Source of the DNA: Brachionus manjavacas
Taxonomy: Eukaryota > Rotifera > Eurotatoria > Ploima > Brachionidae
DNA: 64,000 bases
Reading direction: 5' to 3'
NCBI GenBank assembly: GCA_019054805.1
Contig: JAHQIY010000005.1
Span: 5,625,501-5,689,500, forward strand
Part shown: piece by piece, positions 57,299-64,000 of the stretch
Layout: the number at the start of each line of letters is the position of its first letter
How positions within the stretch are numbered: the stretch's first letter is position 1
Notes under the pieces: generated by a model
Database searches by the model: none
The model's input: the letters and a program-made list of their open reading frames with translations, nothing else
What the model was told of the DNA's origin: nothing
Translations under genes and position numbers: made by a program

Positions 57299-57477
57299 AT
57301 TTTTCTAATAGTTAACGAATTCTTGAGTTGACTGCTAAAAATTGTATTGATGTTTATTTTGGAAAAACTTTTACTCGATTACTAGCTGTTAAACTATTCA
57401 TTTGAATTGGTACTTTTTTGTTCATTTTTGAATATTTTCAAGTCAATACCGCATTCTTGCTTTAAAAACTCAAATTA

Positions 57478-57918
57478 TTATTGTAGAACGTGTTTATCAC
57501 AATTAAAAACAGTATTTGATGTAAATTTATCTAATCCTGCAAGTTCCATAATTAGTAATTCGAAAAGAACATCAGTAATACGTAGGAACATGTGTAATGT
57601 ATCAATTAAAAATTTGGAATGCGGTATATCAATCATGGCATTCTGTTTAAAACCTAAGTGATTTTTAGGGTGCTTTTCTATTACTTTGAGTTGTTTTTCG
57701 TACTTTCTAGGTGTTGCTTTGTTTATATCTGCTAATTTGTTTTTGTGCACCTCGCACCATAAACATGGGAAATTCGATGACGCGCTGTACAAACCAAGTA
57801 CTAATGCTGACATTTTCCAGTCCGAGCAAAAAAATCTCAATTGTAAAAATATTTTCATCGTGTGTAAACTCTTTGAAGTCTCCCCATATTTTCGACATCC
57901 AATTTTGAACACTCTCAT
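57478..57918 (-). pseudogene. Transposase-like piece (SSNFPCLWC, DTLHMFLRITDVLF)
   Basis: A minus-strand 146-codon stretch. Key motifs are DWKMSALVLGLYSASSNFPC, LWCEVHKNK (CxWC metal-like pair with His) and KFLIDTLHMFLRITDVLFEL (Asp-x3-His). These fit the core of the same uncharacterised transposon family as 57008-57298. Gene order and strand suggest one gene running from about 57950 to 57008, disrupted between its parts. Only the portion above 57604 is inside the right arm. Confidence 0.55.
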
Positions 57919-58226
57919 AAATCTCGTCGTTAACTTTGAATTTTCCTAATGAATATTGTCCATTGACCCCGGATGATTTTGTCTTAAGCTCCTGAACCTC
58001 TTGGCCAATAATTTGTTTTCCTATTTTTTATTTGTTAATTTGTTTTTTATTATAATTTTTTTTGACCAATAAAATTTTATCAGTTTTTTCAAATTTTTTG
58101 CCCACTTTCTATAGAAAAAAAGTGATATGAGATATATTCTTGTTCTAGTAATCAATATATCAGGTTTATCTTTAGCAAAATAATTTTAAAAAACACCATT
58201 CGAGATATTTTTTAATTGAAAACTTG

Positions 58227-58496
58227 TTATAAACATTTAAAACTGTGTTTTAATGAAAAATCAGTAACAATAATTGGTGCTATTGAAAATTGTGTTTTTT
58301 TTGTGTTTTCTTCTAAATTATTGTAGATGAAGTCAAGGAAACTTGAAATCGATTTCGAGTTTTGAACGATTGAAATAAACTCTGCTAATGGTATTATTTG
58401 TTTTCTTTTTTTATCATTAAAGACAATTGAATATAGCAGAGGTTTTTTCTGAACATCTACATCTTTAGGAATACTGCCTGTTGTATAGATGAACAA
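58227..58496 (-). pseudogene. DDE-transposase-like fragment, right-arm copy
   Basis: Mirror of 52140-52409, with identical protein wording (VTDFS region). It is preceded in the sense direction by the KIKFGKKFKRFSPKKAK stretch near 59210 and the acidic region at 59560-60041. Confidence 0.5.
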
Positions 58497-59559
58497 GATA
58501 GGATAATTTGTTTTAATTGCATTCCAGATTTTTATCTTTAAAAATTCTAAAGATAAATTGATATATTTAGCGATTGTCTAGTTCATTCTTTATTTTGTGC
58601 AAAGTATTTACTCGAATTGAATTTGCTAAATTAATCAAACGTTTAGTTAAAATTTAAAAAATTAAAAAGAAAAGATAAATTATAATTTAAGACTTTTTTT
58701 TTCTACAATGCTCGACATTTTAATTGTGTTATGAGTATTTAATTATCCATCAGATTTAAACTAAGAAATTTTAACTAGTTTAACGAGGTCAAAACTTGTT
58801 TTTTTTATTATTAATTTTTAAAGCTTTTTTATTCTAAGATTTTTAATTTTAAAATTAATTCTAGATTTTTTTTTTATACCATGTTAAAGGTAGAAAAATT
58901 TTTTTATCATTATTGATAAAAGTATTTAGTATTTTTAATTATACTTCCAAAAGTTTCATTAAATTTAAAAAAATTAAAGTCTAAAATAAATTTTTTATCA
59001 ATTATTTTATTGTTTATTTTTTTTTAAATAAAATTTATATTAAAATGTTAAAAGTATATTAATATTTTCGATGTATCAATTTTTTCTTTTTCTTTTTTGT
59101 AATCGGACCTTTTCCTATTGTTTTATAGGTTTTGTCGGCTAAACCCAATGTTTCTTATGTTAAATCGGTTGCTAATTTGAAATGGTTAGTCGAATCTTTG
59201 CCTTTTTGGGGCTGAAGCGCTTAAATTTCTTGCCAAATTTGATTTTGTTTTTCTCGATTAATTCTTGTATAAAGTTGACGCATACACGTCCAAGACGGCT
59301 TCCCATGAACTACGCAAATAAAATTAAAATAAAGGTTTTTAAGAAAAAGATATTAAATTTTCTCTTGGTATTCTTTTTTCCAATTTTATCTCATTTCAGC
59401 GGGAGATTTAATTTTCCCTCTTCAAATTTGTGCCCAATTATGCCATTGATCCTAATTTGTAAAATTATTGTTAAAATTCACTTCTTAAAAATTTTTTGAA
59501 TAAACCCTTATAAAATACTCGACATCTCTAAGATCAAATTTTCAACATCTCTAAGAATT

Positions 59560-60045
59560 TCGCTTGAATTCTGACATGAGTTGTTGTTCAAGGATTTCCT
59601 CAGGTGGGATAAAATCCTCTTCCTCATCTTCTGATTGTTCGTCAACCATGTCATTTTGATTTGAGCAACCAGGAGCATTAATTTGGCTTGCTGTTGCTTC
59701 CAATGATGTTGTAGAATCTGGTGCCGTGACCGTTTAATCTGTTTTAGTGGTCAGTGTGCAAATGGTTCTACCTTCAACCATTTCACTCTCAGACTCCGAA
59801 GTTTCTCCCGTTTGAGTTTCTTCGCCGAGGCTAGATTTTAATGGTTTTTCAAGAGTCGAAGGTATTTGGCAGCCTTTATTGACGATTGGCGACTTGGTCT
59901 AAAAAAAAATAAATTAAAATAAAAATTAAATAAATTTACAGGAACTTTTTGCTCAAGTTGATACTTTTTTGAGCTTGAAGACTTCTCTTCGGTCTGAAGC
60001 TTATTCTTCAGTTCGTCAAGCTTTTGATTAAAGGTTGGCAAACTT
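59560..60045 (-). pseudogene. N-terminal part of a transposon gene, right-arm copy
   Basis: Mirror of 50590-51090: the coil PTFNQKLDELKNKL, a short intron, the acidic Ser/Glu-rich region, and the same TAA after TTKTD near 59738. Because both arms share this stop, it predates the duplication. Confidence 0.4.
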
Positions 60046-60074
60046 TAAGCTCGATTTCAACCGGTTTTACTTGA

Positions 60075-60112
60075 AAGATCGACTTGAGTGGAAATCAATA
60101 TTAATGGTCTTT
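60075..60112 (+). mobile_element. Scrap of an RTE LINE end
   Basis: AAAGATCGACTTGAGTGGAAATCA matches the minus strand of the RTE fragment near 37745 (KDRLEWKS). It abuts the end of the right arm. Only about 38 bp is recognisable. Confidence 0.45.
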
Positions 60113-60970
60113 TGCTCTAATCGATTTGGAAAATTTTCAAATCAAAGATTTGGATCACATCGATATTTCGACGTTTAATTGAAAAGAAAAAAATTTTATT
60201 GAATTTTCTAAATTCAAAGTAAAAAAATGTGAAAGTGTACAAGTGTAAATATTACTATAATGATTTATTACAAAAATTACGCCAGTCAAGGCGATGTTAA
60301 TATATTCAATGGATTCATTTTGTAAATTTGGATTTTTTAAGTCCACCATTTAACATGAATATTCTTTACCAAAGAGTTGGGATTAAAAGGATTATACTTT
60401 ATGTGATTTTAAAATAAAAAACTTTTTTGTAGTTCAAAATTTTGAGCAATCCCATCATTCATTTTTAATAAAAATATTAAAACTTTAATTTTCTACTACG
60501 GAAAAATATTGTCTCGCTTTTTAAATATTTTCCTTGTTTCAGAAAAATTGATCACGCTTTATAAATATCCATTTTATATTTTTCAACTTTTGAAGAGAAT
60601 TTGAAAAATTCTAATTTTCTAAAAAAATTAAGACATCAAATACCTCTCATCTCTCATAGAATAATTTTCCAGACAACTTCAATCAAATATGTTCAGAAAG
60701 AATATAATTTTCTGAGATAAAAATCATAGCATGAGAACTGACGATAATTTAATAAACATGTAGTAAAAGCTAAAAAGTTGTTTTACTTTTTGGAGAATGT
60801 TTAGAAAATTTTCAAGAATTTCAAAAAAAGTTATTTTCATCTTACCATTGATCTCATCTATTTGGAGTAAATTTAAAAAATAAAAATTATAAAAGACTAA
60901 TATTAATAAATCTTTAATCAAGATCTCTTTGAATATGGTATTGAGTTAAATTTAAATTTAAAATTGAAAC
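60113..60970. other. Intergenic DNA, nothing recognised
   Basis: AT-rich spacer between the right arm and the glucuronosyltransferase relic. An upstream exon of that relic could hide here but was not found. Confidence 0.4.
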
Positions 60971-60971
60971 A

Positions 60972-61618
60972 GGATCAAGAACTGATTGAATTTGCCAAAA
61001 TTCTATCGATATAATTCCATCAGTCAAAGATGCCTTGAAATTCTATGAAAATTATAAAAATTTCCCAACAATATATTTAATATCTCAAGTGAATGTGTAC
61101 AATATAAATGAAATGGCAGACATGACTCGGTTTCTAAACACCATCAGACTCGTTCCAAAGGTAAAATGGATAGTGGTGGAAAATGCACCCGCAAAATCGG
61201 AAAAGCTGTCCAAATTTTTGAAAAAATCAGGAATAAAATATGCTCATTTGAACCGGTATGTTAAGGATCAACAACTTTTGGTAAAAAATCTATCTGGAAC
61301 AGTATGATGAGGGCTTAAATTGGTTGAGGGCAAACTATCAAAATATTCATCAAGATGGTGTCGTCTATTTAGCTCGAATACAAACATCTTATGAGCCAAA
61401 GATTTTTGAGCTCATGCGGCAAACTAAAAAAGCAATGGTTTGGCCTGTCAGCTTGGTAAACAATTCACTTTATACTCGACCAGTTTGCATTGACCAGAGA
61501 GTATTTTTTGTTTTTATTTAATTTTAGCTGAAAATTTATTTTATAAAAACATTCATTTAAAACTAAAAAAGGTTGTGTCATGGTTTTGTCCTTGGAAATG
61601 TGAAGATGATCTCTATCC
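60972..61618 (+). pseudogene. Glucuronosyltransferase relic, chimeric third copy
   Basis: After an acceptor-like GAAACAG at 60971 the exon begins DQELIEFAK, then IIPSVKDALKFYEN and FPTIYLISQVNVYNINE, similar to but clearly different from copy 2 (IKFAKSAEHMVPSVKMALEN). From 61115 the sequence becomes almost identical to 47237-47742, intron included. The only changes seen are one substitution (CCAAAGGT for CCAAAAGT) and loss of CT near 61295 (CTATCTGG for CTATCTCTGG), a frameshift. Another frame break lies in the diverged part near 61008 (CGATATAATT). Copy identity ends at CTCTATCC (61618), exactly where the inverted duplication resumes. It also lacks the DDD site (it has LARIQTSYE). A dead gene as it stands. 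Confidence 0.85.
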
Positions 61619-61619
61619 T

Positions 61620-62757
61620 TTTTTAATAATCTATTTAAAAAAAAATAATCGAAACAATATATCATAAATTAATTGCATTTGCATTTCATTAATGACGCAT
61701 TTGCATTGTGGCCATATGAATACATGTATCTAAACATTTTATACATGTTTGCATATGGCCACAATGAATCATAAAACCACGTCAATTTTTTTTCAAGATT
61801 TCCCACAAAAATACAAATCTTATTAAATAAAGTTATAAAACAACTTAAAAAATGTTAAAATTATTACGATGGGATTATTATTAATCAATCAGTTTTTCAC
61901 TGTGTAAACTCAAATTTGATTGGAATTTTAGGTCTTTCAGGATTTAATGTATTTCATTTTCTCTTACTTTACTGTTTTTTTGCAAATCAAGACTAATCGA
62001 CTTAAGGATCCTAGTCTTTTACGACACTCTATAAATATTTAAAGCATTTTGTAGCTCTATTAATGATTCAGTATCGGATTCGATTTCACTAAGACTGTCA
62101 ATCGGATCTGGACAAGAAACCTAAAAAAAAAAATCTAAATTTTAATGATTTTTAGCGAAAGTTAATAAAAAGTTTTTATAGGTATATCTGTAACCGGTTT
62201 ATAATAAACAGTCTTTAATCTTTAAAAGCTTTATTTAAGTTATTGAACGTTCTGAAATTCTTAGAATGGAATTCTTATTTATACCTATATGCTCGTTTCA
62301 AGAACACGAGCTTATAATTAAGTCAAGATGTGAGCCTAATGCTTAATGTAAATGTCAGTATTTCGAAGCGTCTAACTTCTGAGATACGTGACAAGTATAA
62401 TTCTTACTTATCTTTGTGCATCAGTTGACAAGCGGATGAATTAGTGATTATTCAGGGTAACATATCCAATTCTTCAAGAATTAAAAATTCGTCTAATGTT
62501 TTTGCATTGTTTTATACTCTTAGCATTACGCTTTCGGATTATTTTTTAACGTATGGCATCTTTACTAGCCCAAGAGTTAATGCAATTGTCACTTAGAACG
62601 AGTTGAAACTCGCGAATTACGGATCTAGGTGGATTATGTGACTGAACAACTAATTTATTAAAAACATTCTTTCTTTCAAGGAAGTCTTTGCTTTCTGGTT
62701 TAGGTTTATGTCCATCATTTTGTTTTTTTTTGTCTATTTTAAAAAGAGAGTGATAAT
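61620..62757. repeat. Inverted duplication, right arm part 2 (displaced)
   Basis: Inverted copy of 53031-54164 (1138 against 1134 bp), placed after part 1 and after the glucuronosyltransferase relic instead of before part 1. It joins the relic at a T-run. Confidence 0.92.
61705..61765. repeat. Hairpin with ATTGTGGCCATATG arms (right copy)
   Basis: Mirror of 54018-54078, with identical 14-bp arms and the inner ATACATGT pair. Confidence 0.9.
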
Positions 62758-62859
62758 CTAAATTTAAAAATTAATGGAAAAAGAATAATGAGCCAAAAAG
62801 AAATCAAGTTTCTTGGTATAAAATTGATCAGATAGATCTATCCTTAAGTTAGAATATGA

Positions 62860-63320
62860 TACTCCCTCCAACACCGTGCATCGTGAAGCTTTTAATAAAC
62901 TTAAATTACTTACAAACTCGTATCGGCTTTTTGAGTTGAGTAAGAGATATGTATGGACAGGACTGTGTCATTCTATTCCTTTGATTGTCAGACTGGTGGA
63001 GGAATACAAAGAAGGTTTCGAATCGATATGTATTGAATACCCAACTCCATTGTGTAATTGCTCCCTTACTATTTCATCTTTATTTCCTGAAACCTGAACT
63101 ATGTAAAAACTTGCCACAAGTAACAATCTATGTCTTCTTAACTTTCTTCTTTTTTTTTTTAGCTTATTTACTTTATTTTGATTTTTTTTAACTCATTTTA
63201 TTAACTTTAATTTTATCTTTTATTTTTTTTTTGATTTTGATTTTTTTGATTTATTCTGAAGGAGCTCTAGCTCGGTACAGAAAACAAATAAATAAAATAA
63301 TAAATAAATAAATAATAATA
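62860..63320 (+). mobile_element. LINE 3' end with AATA-rich tail
   Basis: A frame 62876-63097 reads HREAFNKLKLLTNSYRLFEL, SKRYVWTGLCHSIPLIVRLV and EEYKEGFESI, typical of the last part of Jockey/CR1-like ORF2 (RLFELSxRY, PLIVxLxxEY). The 3' region contains AAGGAGCTCTAGCTCGGTAC and ends in AAATAAATAAAATAATAAAT-type repeats at 63285-63320, a usual LINE tail. The 5' part is missing. Confidence 0.7.
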
Positions 63321-64000
63321 AGCAAATAATTGGATCAAGAATTTAAATCTTGATTTTAATTAAAATCAGTTGAAAAAAAGCAGAATAAAAACTTTTTTTA
63401 TTAAATTTTTGCTTATTATTATCTTAAAAATTATTCGAAAAATTAAAAATATAATTTAATAATTAAATAAATTATGATATATTAAAAAAAATTTCATCGA
63501 TTAATCACCGTTTTCTTTGTGAATGGGAAGTGTAAATCGGACTTTTAATGACAGAAACATTAGCTTGTTGATTAACCTTGAAACTAAAAACTCATTGATT
63601 TTTAAATTTTTGCAGTACGAAATTATATGTTTTTTTGGAGAAATTTATCGAATTTAGTATCAAAATTTCATTTAAATATAGGGACGGTATAAATAAAAAA
63701 ATTATTTAAGGTTAAAAAAAAAATGATTTCAATTAATTTAAAATAAAAAAAATTTAATCTGACTCTATATTTTATTGAAAGAAAGACAAAAAATTAAAAT
63801 GGAAGTGGAAATTGAAAGAAAATGCAGTAATTTTTTTTAATCGCTTCCTTTTTTGCATTAAAAATAAATGATAATTTTACATGTTATAGCTAAATGTTTA
63901 ATAAATCAGAAAATCAGAAAATTTTATAAGTGAAATTAAACTAATTCCAAGAATTCTTTTTCATATTTGGCTTTTTTGTAAACAATAATGGGCTTTAACG
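63321..64000. other. Intergenic DNA, nothing recognised
   Basis: AT-rich to the window end. No open frame or repeat was supported. Confidence 0.5.

Larger units (their letters stand above)
57604..60074. repeat. Inverted duplication, right arm part 1
   Basis: Inverted copy of 50565-53033 (2471 against 2469 bp). It ends at ACTTGA next to a scrap of RTE LINE end (60075-60112). In a simple palindrome the partner of 53031-54164 should lie just left of this part; it lies instead at 61620-62757. Confidence 0.92.

Noticed and set aside
52140-58496. Calling the palindrome one intact large DNA transposon with 3.6-kb inverted repeats
   Set aside because: The right arm is split and out of order, the arms contain parts of genes cut at the boundary (53033/57604), and the edges show no target duplication. 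A rearranged duplication fits better.
1-64000. CRISPR arrays, rRNA genes, bacterial operons or replication origins
   Set aside because: No regularly spaced direct repeats and no rRNA core words were seen, and the spliced animal-type genes exclude a prokaryotic source.

Overview
The window is nuclear DNA of an AT-rich invertebrate animal. Genes are split by short GT-AG introns (46 to about 110 nt, plus one of 4.8 kb). Their products are animal-type: an hnRNP H/F protein, DXO/Rai1, a Rho GTPase, heparan/chondroitin linker glucuronosyltransferases, gluconokinase and a CAP protein. Non-LTR retrotransposons, MITEs and a tRNA-derived SINE fill much of the rest. A monogonont rotifer or similar small AT-rich invertebrate would fit, but nothing here fixes the species.

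Layout. 1-5.4 kb: two LINEs, the second carrying an inserted piece of a third LINE family. 5.6-7.4 kb: a five-exon DXO/Rai1 gene (-). 8.3-11 kb: an orphan multi-pass membrane protein gene (-) inside a segment that recurs inverted at 38.4-40.5 kb. 11-13.1 kb: foldback DNA and a hAT-type MITE with an intact 8-bp target duplication. 13.7-20.1 kb: a four-exon hnRNP H/F gene (-) whose 4.8-kb last intron holds MITEs, a LINE relic and a SINE relic. 20.3-33.6 kb: four small secreted 12-cysteine peptides, all on the minus strand, interleaved with LINE pieces, a CAP/SCP gene and a Rho-family GTPase gene. 33.9-38.1 kb: a second hAT MITE, a SINE, nested inverted repeats and an RTE-type LINE end. 38.5-39.8 kb: the second copy of the orphan membrane gene, with two small frame losses. 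42.5-43.2 kb: gluconokinase (+). 43.8-44.6 kb: a LINE relic (-). 45.6-48.0 kb: two beta-1,3-glucuronosyltransferase genes head to head, one with the DDD metal site and one without it. 48.4-50.3 kb: a broken Ty3/gypsy pol fossil.

50.6-62.8 kb is a large, nearly identical inverted duplication of DNA-transposon sequence. Its right arm is cut in two and reordered around a third, decayed glucuronosyltransferase copy. About 500 bp of that copy is almost identical to the intact gene 14 kb away, intron included. A LINE tail follows at 62.9-63.3 kb.

The most unusual features are the secreted 12-Cys peptide family, the catalytic/non-catalytic glucuronosyltransferase pair with its conversion-like third copy, the reordered palindrome, and a Rho GTPase whose CaaX-like box is not at its C terminus and overlaps a donor-like GTAAGC. 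Splice sites were placed by eye from reading frame, phase and consensus. In all complete gene models the exon lengths sum to whole codons.
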